Source: Streptomyces sp. NBC_01235 (lineage in GTDB: Bacteria; Actinomycetota; Actinomycetes; Streptomycetales; Streptomycetaceae). From it: a stretch of DNA of 64,000 bases. The notes under the pieces were generated by a model. That model saw only the letters and a list, made by a program, of their open reading frames with translations. It searched no databases and was not told the origin of the DNA. Made by a program: the position numbers and the translations under genes. Positions 17,208-26,069 of this stretch are shown here, piece after piece (the stretch's first letter is position 1; each line of letters opens with the position of its first letter). The stretch lies in NCBI RefSeq assembly GCF_035989285.1, contig NZ_CP108513.1:3038001-3102000 (forward strand). The letters run 5' to 3'.

Positions 17208-18662
17208 ATGAACAAGACGATCAGGCGCGCCTCGGTCTTCGCGCTGCTGCTGGTGTTCGCCCTGCTGATCCGGGCGACCTGGGTGCAGTTCTACGAGGGC
17301 CAGGCACTCGCGGACGACAAGAACAACCGGCGCAACGCGATTCTGACGTACGCGGAGCCGCTCGGGAACATCATCGTGGCCGGAAAGGCGATCACCGGCT
17401 CGACCGTCACCTCGGACGGCGACCTCAGATACAAGCGCACGTACACGGACGGCGAGCTGTACGCCGCGGTGACGGGCTACGCCTCGCAGAGCTACGCCCC
17501 GACGCAGTTGGAGGGCATCTACGCCGACCTGCTCAACGGCACGGACACCCGCCTGAAGACGGCGCTGGACACGGTCACGAACAAGCGGGCCGACCCGGGC
17601 AACGTGATCACCACGATCGATCCGGACGTGCAGAAGGCCGCGTACGACGCGCTCGGCGACAAGAAGGGCGCGGCCGTCGCGATCGACCCGACCACCGGCC
17701 AGATCCTCGCCGTCGTGTCGACCCCGTCGTACGACCCGTCGTCGCTGACCGACGCCAACAGCGCCGGGACGGCCTGGAAGAAGCTGAACGCGGACTCCGA
17801 CAAGCCGCTCACCAACCGGGCGCTGCGCCAGCCGCTGGCACCGGGTTCGACGTTCAAGCTGGTCGTGGCGGCGGCCGCGCTGGAGGACGGGCTGTACTCG
17901 TCGGTGGACGAGAAGACCGACAGCGAGGACCCGTACACCCTGCCGGGAACGCGCACGGTCCTCAGGAACGAGAACACGTCCGCGCCCTGTGAGAACGCCA
18001 CGATCCGGGTCGCGCTGCAGTACTCCTGCAACAACGTGTTCGCGCACATGGCCGTGCAACTCGGTCAGGACAAGCTGAAGGCGATGGCCGAGAAGTTCGG
18101 CTTCGACGACGACAGCCAGGACGTGCCGGTGCGGGCGTACGCGAGCGTGTACCCGTCCGACATGGACGAGTCGTCCACGGCCCTGACCGGCATCGGCCAG
18201 TTCGACGTGACCGCGACGCCGCTCCAGATGGCCATGGTGTCGGCCGCCATAGCCAACGGCGGCAAGCTGGTCTCGCCGCACATGGTCTCGCAGATCACCA
18301 ACGGCGGCGGCGATGTCCTGAAGGACTACGACGACGAGGCGACGACCCAGCAGATCGTCAGCTCCTCCACCGCCGAGCAGTTGCAGTCGGCGATGCAGAC
18401 GGTCGTCGAGAAGGGCACGGGCACGAACGCGCTCATCGACGGCGTCACGGTCGGCGGCAAGACGGGCACGGCCCAGAACGGCGAGAACAACAGCAAGGCG
18501 CCGTACGCCTGGTTCACGTCGTACGGCAAGTCCGACTCCTCCGACAGGGAGGTCGCCGTGGCGGTCGTGGTCGAGCAGTCCGACGCGGCACGTTCCGAGG
18601 TCAGCGGCAACGGGCTGGCCGCCCCGGTCGCCAAGGCGATGATGAAAGCAGCGTTGAAGTAA
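17208..18662 (+). CDS. Class B penicillin-binding protein (PbpA-like transpeptidase)
   Basis: 484 residues. One membrane anchor (about residues 8-24) puts the rest outside the cytoplasm. The transpeptidase motifs are complete: SxxK as Ser214-Thr-Phe-Lys217, SxN as Ser273-Cys-Asn275, and KTG at 418-420. The length and short N-terminal region match actinobacterial PbpA proteins, D,D-transpeptidases that cross-link peptidoglycan. In many Streptomyces pbpA lies beside the rodA/pknB cluster; here it stands alone, so it is probably one of the extra paralogues used in development or stress. Confidence 0.92.
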   Translation: MNKTIRRASVFALLLVFALLIRATWVQFYEGQALADDKNNRRNAILTYAEPLGNIIVAGKAITGSTVTSDGDLRYKRTYTDGELYAAVTGYASQSYAPTQLEGIYADLLNGTDTRLKTALDTVTNKRADPGNVITTIDPDVQKAAYDALGDKKGAAVAIDPTTGQILAVVSTPSYDPSSLTDANSAGTAWKKLNADSDKPLTNRALRQPLAPGSTFKLVVAAAALEDGLYSSVDEKTDSEDPYTLPGTRTVLRNENTSAPCENATIRVALQYSCNNVFAHMAVQLGQDKLKAMAEKFGFDDDSQDVPVRAYASVYPSDMDESSTALTGIGQFDVTATPLQMAMVSAAIANGGKLVSPHMVSQITNGGGDVLKDYDDEATTQQIVSSSTAEQLQSAMQTVVEKGTGTNALIDGVTVGGKTGTAQNGENNSKAPYAWFTSYGKSDSSDREVAVAVVVEQSDAARSEVSGNGLAAPVAKAMMKAALK

Positions 18663-18671
18663 CCCACCCAA

Positions 18672-18750
18672 GGGACGCGGGGCGCTGACATCTTGCGGCT
18701 CCGCCGCGGTGCGCGACCAGCCACAACGAACCCGCACTGGCCGCGCAGCG
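18672..18750. repeat. Dispersed Streptomyces palindromic element, copy 2 (diverged)
   Basis: Starts GGGACGCGGGGCGCTGACAT and continues to GCGCGACCAGCCACAACGAA, sharing the head and tail of the element at 36267. It contains the internal hairpin TTGCGGCTCCGCCGCG. It occupies the 93-base gap between the convergent PBP and purine permease genes and may serve as their shared terminator. Confidence 0.55.
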
Positions 18751-18755
18751 CACCC

Positions 18756-20207
18756 TCACTTCACGCCGAGAACCTGCTCGATCGGGTCGATCGCGAAGTA
18801 CACCACGAACAGCGCCGAGGCCCCCCACAGCAGCCAGTGGACGTCCTTCGCCTTGCCGAGCACCGTCTTGATGAGGACGAACGCCAGGAATCCCGCGCCG
18901 ATGCCGTTGGTGATCGAGTACGTGAACGGCATCACGGCGATGGTGAGGAACGCCGGGATGGCGATCTCGTACTTGTCCCAGTCGATGCTCTTGACCTGGG
19001 TCATCATCAAGAAGCCGACGGCGACGAGGGCCGGGGCCGCCGCCTGGAGCGGGACGATGGTGAGGACCGGGGTCAGGAACAGGGCGAGGGTGAAGAGGCC
19101 GCCGGTGACCAGGTTGGAGAAGCCGGTGCGCGAGCCCTCGCCGACGCCGGCCGCGGACTCGATGTAGGAGGTCGCGGAGGACGAGGAGGCCGCGCCACCC
19201 GCGACCGCCGCCGCGCCGTCGATCAGCAGCACGCGGCCCAGGTTGGGCACCTCGCCCTTCTCGTTCAGCAGTCCGGCCTCCGCGCTGATGCCGACGACCG
19301 TGCCCATGGTGTCGAAGAAGTCGGACAGGATGAGCGTGAAGACCAGCAGGACGACCGTGATGACACTGGTCTCGCCGAAGGCGCCGAACAGACTGAAGTG
19401 ACCGATCAGCCCGAAGTCGGGGGTGCCGACCAGCTTGTCCGGCCACGAGGGCGTGGTCAGGCCCCAGGACTTGATGTCGGCGATCGAGTTGATGACGATC
19501 GCGAGCACCGTCATGGTCACGATGCTGATCAGGATCGCACCCTTGGCCTTGCGGGCGAGCAGACCGATCGTCAGCAGCACGCCGAGGCAGAAGACGAGGA
19601 CCGGCCAGCCGCCGAGCGTGCCGGTGCCGCCGAGCTGCACGGGGACGGTCGTGTTCGCCGCGTCGGGGATCCGGCTGACGAAGCCGGCGTCGACGAAGCC
19701 GATGAAGGCGATGAACAGGCCGATGCCGACGCTGATCGCCTGCTTGAGCGGTTGCGGGATGGCGTGCATGACGGCCTCGCGCAGACCGGTCACCACCAGG
19801 ACGCAGATCAGCAGGCCTTCGAGGACGATGAGGCCCATCGCGTCGTCCCAGCTCATCAGCGGGGCGATCTGGAAGGCGACGACCGCGTTCAGGCCGAGGC
19901 CCGCGGCGAGCGCGAGGGGCAGGTTGCCGCCGACGCCCATGATGATCGTCATGAGGGCGGCCACCAGGGCGGTGGCGGTGGTGAGTTGGACGGTGTCGAG
20001 CTGGTGCCCGAACTTGTCCTTGGCGCTGCCGAGGATGATCGGATTCAGGACAAGGATATAGGCCATGGTGAAGAACGTGGCGAAGCCGCCGCGTATCTCC
20101 CGGCCGAAGGTGGACCCCCGCTCGGAGATCTTGAAGAACCGGTCGACGCTGCTCGCCGTCGTCGGCGGGGCAGTTGGCCGGTCGGCCACCTTCTTCGTTT
20201 CGGACAT
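18756..20207 (-). CDS. NCS2-family purine (hypoxanthine/guanine/adenine-type) permease
   Basis: 483 residues with about twelve to fourteen hydrophobic segments. The N-terminal EIRGGFATFFTMAYILVLNP is the start motif of the AzgA/GhxP branch of nucleobase:cation symporters, and DFFDTMGTVVGISAEAGLL and ASSSSATSYIESAAGVGEGSRTG (in two parts) are their substrate-site segments. It is therefore a proton-driven purine base importer. It is transcribed away from the SigE-family gene across a 282-base gap. I checked that leader for a purine riboswitch and saw no convincing one. Confidence 0.92.
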   Translation of the reverse strand: MSETKKVADRPTAPPTTASSVDRFFKISERGSTFGREIRGGFATFFTMAYILVLNPIILGSAKDKFGHQLDTVQLTTATALVAALMTIIMGVGGNLPLALAAGLGLNAVVAFQIAPLMSWDDAMGLIVLEGLLICVLVVTGLREAVMHAIPQPLKQAISVGIGLFIAFIGFVDAGFVSRIPDAANTTVPVQLGGTGTLGGWPVLVFCLGVLLTIGLLARKAKGAILISIVTMTVLAIVINSIADIKSWGLTTPSWPDKLVGTPDFGLIGHFSLFGAFGETSVITVVLLVFTLILSDFFDTMGTVVGISAEAGLLNEKGEVPNLGRVLLIDGAAAVAGGAASSSSATSYIESAAGVGEGSRTGFSNLVTGGLFTLALFLTPVLTIVPLQAAAPALVAVGFLMMTQVKSIDWDKYEIAIPAFLTIAVMPFTYSITNGIGAGFLAFVLIKTVLGKAKDVHWLLWGASALFVVYFAIDPIEQVLGVK

Positions 20208-20419
20208 GACGGTGACTCCTAAGTGCCTGAATGATCTGTGTGCGGATGCTGGCTGGATTGTTCCCCCGTTGAACCGTCTTCAGGTTTTCTCCGTGTTACG
20301 GAATCGGGTGCCGCACTCGTTCGGCCTGCCACATCATGTTCGAACCCCCGTACCAGACCAAGCGGTCGACCACTGCTACGCTTCCCGATCTCGTCCCGAC
20401 CATCTCCTCGGGATCCCCA

Positions 20420-20435
20420 TGTCATTCACATGACA
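20420..20435. promoter_or_regulatory. 16-bp inverted repeat between purine permease and sigma factor genes
   Basis: TGTCAT, TCAC, ATGACA: perfect 6-base arms. It lies 55 bases before the sigma factor start and 213 before the permease start. It is a plausible operator for either gene, with no regulator identified. The rest of the 20208-20489 gap holds only a GTTCGAAC palindrome at 20338-20345. Confidence 0.35.
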
Positions 20436-20489
20436 CGCACAGGTTGCACCCCGCCGGGTGCCAGAAGTCGCATCGAGAAGAGGTCACCC

Positions 20490-21059
20490 GTGGGCACAGT
20501 CGTCGACGACGCCGCCTCCGTGGAATTCCATACCTTCTTCGACCGTCACTACGCGGAACTGTCCCGTCTCGCCCACCTGCTGACCGGTGAGGCGGACGCC
20601 GCCGACGACCTGGCGGCGGACGCGCTCCTCGCGCTGTGGAACCGCTGGGACCGGGTGCGCGCGGCCGACCATCCGGTGGCGTACGCCCGCGGTGTCGTCG
20701 CCAACCTGGCCCGCACCCGCATCCGCAGCGCCGTCCGGGAACGCCGCAGGATCGCCCTGTTCTGGTCGCAGCGCGAGGAGAAGACGGAGAACCCCGACAT
20801 CGCGGGCGTTGTGGACGTCCAGTCGGCGCTGCGTAGACTTCCGTTCCGCAAACGGGCCTGCGTGGTGCTGCGGCACGCCTTCGACCTCTCGGAGAAGGAC
20901 ACCGCGCTCGCCCTGGGGGTCTCGGTGGGTACGGTGAAGAGCCAGACCTCGAAGGGAATGGCCGAGCTGCAGAAGCTGCTCGGCGCCAAGGGAACTCCGC
21001 TCAAGGTGCCCACGATGGTGCGCGCCGGTGAGGCCTCGGCCTCAGGAAGGGACCGATGA
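20490..21059 (+). CDS. SigE-family (ECF-type) RNA polymerase sigma factor
   Basis: 189 residues. Region 2 is visible as FHTFFDRHYAELSRLAHLLTG with DDLAADALLALWNRWDRV, and region 4 as LRRLPFRKRACVVLRHAFDLSEKDTALALGVSVGTVKSQTSKGMAEL, read in parts. This is the actinobacterial SigE-family (SigE-like, short ECF) layout. The GTG at 20490 has GAAGAGG just upstream and begins at the usual place for the family; longer in-frame extensions do not look like protein. It overlaps the next gene (ATGA), a single-pass membrane protein that may be its anti-sigma partner. Its position before PL3 and PL4 lyases suggests control of secreted enzymes. Confidence 0.87.
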   Translation: MGTVVDDAASVEFHTFFDRHYAELSRLAHLLTGEADAADDLAADALLALWNRWDRVRAADHPVAYARGVVANLARTRIRSAVRERRRIALFWSQREEKTENPDIAGVVDVQSALRRLPFRKRACVVLRHAFDLSEKDTALALGVSVGTVKSQTSKGMAELQKLLGAKGTPLKVPTMVRAGEASASGRDR

Positions 21060-21922
21060 CGATGCAGCGGGACGTGCACGACGAGCTGCGCGCCCGGCTG
21101 CACGGCGCGGCCGAGGCACACGAGCCCGACCGGGCGCGCATCCTGGCCCGGGTCGAGCGCGGCATGGCGGGGCAGGGGCAGGAACCGTCCGATCACCGGG
21201 CGACCCGCCCGCCCCTGTGGGGCTGGGCACGGATCGTCGGGGCCACGGCCGCGGTCGCGGGCATGCTCGCGGTCGGCGGCTACGCGGTGGCGTCCGCGGT
21301 GAAGGGCGACACGCCGGCGCAGCAGACGGTCTCCGTCTCGCCGCCGCCCATCGAGTCCCCGGACGCGACGAGCCGCCCGCCGGCCTCGCCGAAGGCCACG
21401 CCGGATTCCGGCGGTGCGAAGGACCCGGCGAAGCCGAGCGCATCCCCGACCCAGACCGCGCAGGCGACACCCTCCGCACCCGCGGCCGAGCTGCCGGCGA
21501 AGAGCGACAACGAGGACGGCCCGCTGTGGTCGGACGGCTCGGTCGACCCGCACAGCAACGATTTCTGGGCGCAGAGCAACGTCACGCTGAAGACGTCCGA
21601 GGTGCTCACCGAGCTCACCGTGCAGCTGAAGGTCGCGCAGACCGGCGGGGTCTCGTCGGCGGGCGCCTGGCGTTCCCTGCCCGAGGACGACTTCACCTAC
21701 ACGGTCGCCGAGCGGGACGGCTTCCTGGTCTACACCTGGGTGCTCAAGGAGGGCCGTACGGTCGCCAAGGGCGACTGGGTGTTCGCCGGGCAGTACAACC
21801 ACGACCGCGGCGGCCGGGACGCCAAGAGCGACACCTACGCGATCACCGGCAAGTCGGACAAGCAACAGGGCTCCGTGGGCGGCGACTTCGCCTCCCACGA
21901 GGGCGGCGAGGGCGACTCGTAG
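21056..21922 (+). CDS. Single-pass membrane protein coupled to the sigma factor (putative anti-sigma/sensor)
   Basis: 288 residues, not recognised by family. Residues 1-55 are charged and cytoplasmic (HDELRARLHGAAEAHEPDR), one membrane helix spans about 59-82, a Pro/Ser/Thr-rich linker covers 90-150, and the exported domain (about 150-288) is rich in aromatic and charged residues (WSDGSVDPHSNDFWAQ, FLVYTWVLKEG). This is the topology of a transmembrane anti-sigma factor, but the N-terminal part lacks a zinc-binding HxxxCxxC motif. Translational coupling with the sigma factor is the main support. Confidence 0.55.
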   Translation: MTMQRDVHDELRARLHGAAEAHEPDRARILARVERGMAGQGQEPSDHRATRPPLWGWARIVGATAAVAGMLAVGGYAVASAVKGDTPAQQTVSVSPPPIESPDATSRPPASPKATPDSGGAKDPAKPSASPTQTAQATPSAPAAELPAKSDNEDGPLWSDGSVDPHSNDFWAQSNVTLKTSEVLTELTVQLKVAQTGGVSSAGAWRSLPEDDFTYTVAERDGFLVYTWVLKEGRTVAKGDWVFAGQYNHDRGGRDAKSDTYAITGKSDKQQGSVGGDFASHEGGEGDS

Positions 21923-21971
21923 GACAGGCCGAGGACAGCTCGAGAGCGACTCGTAAAAAACTTCTGAAACA

Positions 21972-22000
21972 GCGGCAACCCTTTCCTCACCGGTGACGAC
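21972..22000 (+). promoter_or_regulatory. ECF-type promoter candidate for the PL3 lyase gene
   Basis: GCGGCAACCCTTTCC at 21972-21986 supplies a GGCAAC-type -35, with CGAC at 21997-22000 after a 17-base spacer. The same 15-mer, with CGAC after 18 bases, occurs in the leader of the PL9 gene on the other strand (26070-26099). Confidence 0.45.
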
Positions 22001-22041
22001 CACAAGGCGCAAGAGTCACCACGCACTCGAGGATTCGGCAC

Positions 22042-22875
22042 ATGACTGCTGCACCAGCACAGCCGCGCGTCCGGCACCGCCGGGGGCTCACCGGGCGGCG
22101 GGCGCTGATCGCGGGCACCACCGCGCTCGGCATCACCGGCGCGGCGATCGTCACCACGACGCTGCTGTCCCCGGCGGGCGCCGCGTCCGTCTGGCCGACG
22201 GCCCAGGGCAGCAAGGCCGTTTCTTCGACGATCAAGGTGTCGGGCACCTACGACGGCAAACTGAAGAAGTTCTACGGCTCGGGTGCGCTGGGCACCTCCG
22301 ACCAGGACGAGTCGCAGGGGGCGATCTTCGAACTGGCCGACGGCGCGGTCCTGAAGAACGTGATCATCGGGACCCCGGCCGCGGACGGCGTCCACTGCAG
22401 GGGTTCCTGCACGCTGCAGAACGTGTGGTGGCTGGACGTCGGTGAGGACGCCGCGAGCTTCAAGGGCAAGTCGTCGTCGGCCGTGTACAAGGTCATCGGC
22501 GGCGGCGCGAAGAACGCCGACGACAAGGTGCTGCAGTTCAACGGCGCCGGCAAGCTGACCGTAACCGGTTTCACGGTCCAGAACTCCGGCAAGCTGGTCC
22601 GCTCGTGCGGGAACTGCAAGACGCAGTACAAGCGCACGATCGTGCTGAGCGACATCGACGTGATCGCACCGCTGAAGGCGATCGTCGGCGTCAACGCCAA
22701 CTACGGCGACACCGCGACCCTGTCGAAGATCCGTATCCAGGGCGACCCCAAGAAGAAGACCAGGACCTGCGTCCGCTTCAAGGGCAACAACACCGGCAAG
22801 GAGCCGACCGAAATCGGTACAGGTGCGGACGGAACCACCTGCAGGTTCTCGCCATCTGCCCTCACATACAAGTAA
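22042..22875 (+). CDS. Secreted pectate lyase, family PL3
   Basis: 277 residues. A twin-arginine-like basic start (RHRRGLTGRR) and hydrophobic segment ending at PAGAAS give a signal peptide of about 48 residues. The mature part is a compact beta-helix of PL3 type: YDGKLKKFYGSG, VLKNVIIGTPAADGVHC, CTLQNVWWLDVGEDAA and the late CGNCKTQYKRTIVLSDIDV with paired cysteines. PL3 enzymes cleave de-esterified polygalacturonan by calcium-dependent beta-elimination at high pH. It sits after the sigma/membrane pair and 29 bases before the PL4 gene. Confidence 0.92.
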   Translation: MTAAPAQPRVRHRRGLTGRRALIAGTTALGITGAAIVTTTLLSPAGAASVWPTAQGSKAVSSTIKVSGTYDGKLKKFYGSGALGTSDQDESQGAIFELADGAVLKNVIIGTPAADGVHCRGSCTLQNVWWLDVGEDAASFKGKSSSAVYKVIGGGAKNADDKVLQFNGAGKLTVTGFTVQNSGKLVRSCGNCKTQYKRTIVLSDIDVIAPLKAIVGVNANYGDTATLSKIRIQGDPKKKTRTCVRFKGNNTGKEPTEIGTGADGTTCRFSPSALTYK

Positions 22876-22904
22876 GTGAACGTTCAAGAACGACGGAGCA
22901 CCCC

Positions 22905-24590
22905 TTGAGCACGCACAAGAGACGACCCCTCACGCGCCGACGTGTGCTCGGGGCCTCCGCCATCGGTGTCGCCGCCACCGGCGCCGCCGTCGCGGGCGGC
23001 GCCGACCTCCTGTCCTCCGCGTCCGCCGCGGCCTTCGGCTACCGGGACGACGGCAAGAACTACGTCGTCGACACAGGATCGTCCCTGGTCTTCAAGGTGT
23101 CGAAGACCACCGGCGACCTCACCTCGCTCGTCCACAAGGGCAAGGAGTACGAGGGCTACGGCGGCAAGCACTCGCACGTCGAGTCCGGCCTCGGCACGTC
23201 CACCGTCACCGTCAAGCAGTCCGGCTCGACGATCCTGATCAAGGTGGTGCACGGCTCGATCACCCAGTGGTACGCGGCCCGTAGCGGCCAGAACAACGTC
23301 TACCTCTGGACGAACAAGGCCGACGCCTCCTTCACGGCGACCCGGTACATCGTCCGCCTCAAGCCTGGCATGTTCCCCAATGCCGGCTCGGACTCCTGGA
23401 TCGAGGCCTCCGACACGATCATCGAGGCCGGCGACGTCTGGAAGCGCGCGGACGGCACCACCCACTCCAAGCACTACTCGGGCAAGCGCACCATCGACTA
23501 CGACCACGTCGGCTTCACGACGGGTTCGGTCGGCCTGTACCTGGTCCGCTCCAACCACGAGAAGGCCTCCGGCGGCCCCTTCTACCGCTCCCTGCTGCGC
23601 CACTCCAACGACAAGGGCGCGGGCCTCTACGAGATCCTGCACTACAACGAGGCCCAGACGGAGGCGGAACGTTTCGGCCTGCAGGGTCCGTACGTCCTGG
23701 CCTTCACCGACGGCGGCACGCCGTCCCCGTCGCTGTTCCAGGACAAGCTGGACACCTCCTGGGTGGACGGCCTCGGCATCACCGGCTGGGTCGGCCGGGC
23801 GGGCCGCGGCAAGGTCGCGGGCGTGGGCCTGAAGGGCATGGACGCGAGCCGCCCCTACACGGTCGGTTTCGCAGGCGCGGACGCGCAGTACTGGGCGAAG
23901 GCCGCGGCCGGCACGGGCGCGTTCTCCTGCAAGGGCATGCTGCCGGGCACCTACACCCTGACCGTCCACAAGGGCGAACTGGCCGTGCACACGGAGACGG
24001 TGAAGGTGACAGCGGGCGCCACGACGACCCTGCACACCCTCTCGATCACCGGCGACCCGTCCACCGCGAAGACGCTCTGGCGGCTCGGCGACTGGGACGG
24101 CACCCCGAACGAGTTCAAGAACGCCCAGCTCATGACGTACGCCCACCCGTCGGACGCCCGCGCGGCGAAGTGGACGGGGAACGTCACGATCGGCGGCGCC
24201 GACGCGGCCGCGTCCTTCCCGGCGTACATGTGGAAGAACGTCAACGACGGCGTCCTCCTCTACTTCAAGCTGACCAAGGAGCAGGCGGCGGCCGCCCACA
24301 CCCTCCGGATCGGCGTCACGGACGCGTTCGCAGGCGGCCGCCCGCGGGTGACGGTGAACGACTGGGTCTCGGCCGTTCCCGCGGCCGTCACCCAGCCCTC
24401 GACCCGCTCCCTGACGACCGGTTCCTACCGGGGCAACAACCACACGTTCACGTACAACGTCCCGGCGAACGCCTGGAAGACGGACGCCTCGCAGTACAAC
24501 GTCCTGAAGCTCAGCATCGTGAGCGGTTCGAGCGGAACGACGTATCTGAGCCCGGGCACGTCGTTCGACTGCATCGACCTGCTCGCCTGA
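22905..24590 (+). CDS. Secreted rhamnogalacturonan endolyase, family PL4
   Basis: 561 residues from a TTG at 22905, chosen because GGAG lies six bases upstream and the encoded STHKRRPLTRRRVLGASAIG is a clear Tat signal (RRRVLG). The mature enzyme follows the PL4 layout: an N-terminal catalytic super-sandwich (FGYRDDGKNYVVDTG, LHYNEAQTEAERFGLQGPYV), a fibronectin-like middle (MLPGTYTLTVHKGELAVHT) and a C-terminal carbohydrate-binding-like jelly roll ending in SPGTSFDCIDLLA. It would cut the rhamnose-galacturonate backbone of rhamnogalacturonan I. The short gap after PL3 suggests one transcript. Confidence 0.9.
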   Translation: MSTHKRRPLTRRRVLGASAIGVAATGAAVAGGADLLSSASAAAFGYRDDGKNYVVDTGSSLVFKVSKTTGDLTSLVHKGKEYEGYGGKHSHVESGLGTSTVTVKQSGSTILIKVVHGSITQWYAARSGQNNVYLWTNKADASFTATRYIVRLKPGMFPNAGSDSWIEASDTIIEAGDVWKRADGTTHSKHYSGKRTIDYDHVGFTTGSVGLYLVRSNHEKASGGPFYRSLLRHSNDKGAGLYEILHYNEAQTEAERFGLQGPYVLAFTDGGTPSPSLFQDKLDTSWVDGLGITGWVGRAGRGKVAGVGLKGMDASRPYTVGFAGADAQYWAKAAAGTGAFSCKGMLPGTYTLTVHKGELAVHTETVKVTAGATTTLHTLSITGDPSTAKTLWRLGDWDGTPNEFKNAQLMTYAHPSDARAAKWTGNVTIGGADAAASFPAYMWKNVNDGVLLYFKLTKEQAAAAHTLRIGVTDAFAGGRPRVTVNDWVSAVPAAVTQPSTRSLTTGSYRGNNHTFTYNVPANAWKTDASQYNVLKLSIVSGSSGTTYLSPGTSFDCIDLLA

Positions 24591-24618
24591 GTCTCGCCGG
24601 CCTGAGCCCCTCTCCGGT

Positions 24619-24671
24619 CGGCAGCGCGAACGCCCCCGCCGGTGAATCCGGTGGGGGCGTTCGCGCTGCCG
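24619..24671. terminator. Strong bidirectional stem-loop terminator after PL4
   Basis: A perfect 19-bp stem (24619-24637 with 24653-24671) with a 15-base loop that can itself pair CCGG with CCGG. It starts 29 bases after the PL4 stop and faces the convergent PL9 gene, so it probably stops transcription from both sides. Confidence 0.9.
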
Positions 24672-24774
24672 GGTGCGGGCTACTCAGGCGTCGAGGTGGG
24701 TGGTCGGACGCTCGTACGCGCCTCGGAGTCGTCGAGGCTGCCGTCGTACCAGGAACCCGAGGGCAGGCCGGGCA

Positions 24775-24802
24775 GGGCATGCGCAGGCTGCGCCGCATGC
24801 CC
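24775..24802 (-). terminator. Stem-loop after the PL9 gene
   Basis: GGGCATGCG (24775-24783) pairs perfectly with CGCATGCCC (24794-24802) around a ten-base loop, 38 bases past the stop of the minus-strand PL9 lyase gene. Confidence 0.55.
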
Positions 24803-24840
24803 GACCTGCGTTCCGTCGGTCGGAGCAGTCGGGACAGGTC

Positions 24841-25995
24841 CTAGTTCATCGTCGCGCCGATGGTCGTCGAGCCCGTGGTCAGGAACGTCGTCGCCGGCAG
24901 CGAGCCGTCCGACTTGCGGGCGCCGTACGCCGTGGACGCGTCCGTCGACCTGAAGGCCGGCGTGGAAACCCCGCTGTCCCAGTTGTTGGCGGCGGAAACG
25001 GCCGACGACCCCAGCTTGTCCAGCCCGCCCTTGTTGCTCACCGCGAGGTTCCGGGCGAGCCGGGCCTTGCCGGTGGCGAAGTAGAAACCAGTTTCCGCAT
25101 TGGCATACGCGGTGTTCCGGTTGAGGACGATCGCGCCGGTGTTGGAGTTCTCGGTGAAACCGTTCAACGTGTTGTCCCAGGCGGCGTTGTTGTTGACGAG
25201 GTGCGCCACCGCGACTCCCCCGCCGCCCAGCTTGAAACCGTTTCCGTTGCCCTCGAAAGCGGAGTCGCTCCAGCGGTTCTTGCCGTTGCCGAAGGCCCAC
25301 GAGTGCTCGATGGTGACCGGGGTGGAGAACTGCCACAGGTCGAGCCCGTCATCCGAGTTGTTGTACAACCGCGCCCCGGTGATCCTGTTGCCCGTTCCCG
25401 AGCCGAACTTGATGGCGATGCCGTCCGCGTTCTGCCCGTGCCCGGCGGCGTCGTAGTTGCCGTAACTGTCCAGGTTCTGCACGAGGTTGTTCACCGTGTT
25501 GTCGCCGCGCAGGGTGAACCCGGAGTCGCCGTTGTTCGCGGTGACCAGGTTCTTGAAGATGCCGCCGGTCGACGACGTGACGACGAAGCCCTGGGCCGGG
25601 GAGGACTGGAAGGTGAGGTTCTGCACGGTCCAGTAGCTGCCGTAGATCCCGGCGAGCCAGGAGCCGGCGGGCAGCTTGGAGCCGTCGATCTTCACCTTCT
25701 CGCTGCCGTACGCCTGCAAGGTGATGCGGGAGGAACTCGTGCCACTGGCCGTCGACTTGAGGGTGGCGGTCGGGTAGTACGTGCCGGCGCGGACCTGGAT
25801 GACGGTGCCGGCGACCGCGTTCTTCACCGCCGACTCCAGCTGCGCGGTGGTGGACACGGTGACCGTCGACGAGGCGGCCTCGGCGCCGCCGTTCGACAGG
25901 CCGAGGTAGACGCCGCCCGCCCCCGCTGAGACGGCCACCGCGGCGGCGATCGAGAGGGTGCGCGTCCTGCGGTGACGTCCGGTGCTCAAACGCAC
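24841..25995 (-). CDS. Secreted pectate lyase, family PL9 (copy A)
   Basis: 384 residues from a GTG at 25995 with AAGGA upstream. The signal peptide is basic (GRHRRTRTLS) then hydrophobic to about residue 40. The mature protein is a right-handed parallel beta-helix: a surface-start segment (TYYPTATLKSTASGTSS), the repeating NGDSGFTLRGDNTVNN rungs, a calcium-type aspartate cluster in NNSDDGLDLW and the proposed catalytic lysine in GNGFKLGG. These are PL9 features (Pel9A-like endo-pectate lyases). It is clearly paralogous to the gene at 29379-30494, differing mainly in the middle, where that gene has a QSCTG cysteine pair. Confidence 0.9.
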   Translation of the reverse strand: MRLSTGRHRRTRTLSIAAAVAVSAGAGGVYLGLSNGGAEAASSTVTVSTTAQLESAVKNAVAGTVIQVRAGTYYPTATLKSTASGTSSSRITLQAYGSEKVKIDGSKLPAGSWLAGIYGSYWTVQNLTFQSSPAQGFVVTSSTGGIFKNLVTANNGDSGFTLRGDNTVNNLVQNLDSYGNYDAAGHGQNADGIAIKFGSGTGNRITGARLYNNSDDGLDLWQFSTPVTIEHSWAFGNGKNRWSDSAFEGNGNGFKLGGGGVAVAHLVNNNAAWDNTLNGFTENSNTGAIVLNRNTAYANAETGFYFATGKARLARNLAVSNKGGLDKLGSSAVSAANNWDSGVSTPAFRSTDASTAYGARKSDGSLPATTFLTTGSTTIGATMN

Positions 25996-26026
25996 GGGGC
26001 GTTCCTTTCGCTGAGGCTGATGGGAC

Positions 26027-26060
26027 GAAACGGGCCGGAGGGGCCGCCCCGGCCCGTTTC
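26027..26060. promoter_or_regulatory. 12-bp perfect hairpin in the PL9 leader
   Basis: GAAACGGGCCGG (26027-26038) and CCGGCCCGTTTC (26049-26060) flank a ten-base loop in the untranslated leader, between the candidate promoter (26070-26099) and the PL9 start at 25995. It could be a leader attenuator, mRNA stabiliser or terminator. Confidence 0.5.
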
Positions 26061-26069
26061 TGCACACCA

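Noticed and set aside
20208..20489. Purine riboswitch before the NCS2 permease
   Set aside because: No three-way junction pattern or conserved loop bases could be found.
12041..22886. Shared palindrome TGAACGTTCA at 12041 and 22877 within a common 13-mer
   Set aside because: A 13-base match twice in 64 kb is expected by chance, and the flanking genes are unrelated.
22885..22904. Separate promoter between PL3 and PL4
   Set aside because: The gap is only 29 bases and shows a ribosome site but no promoter-like pair.
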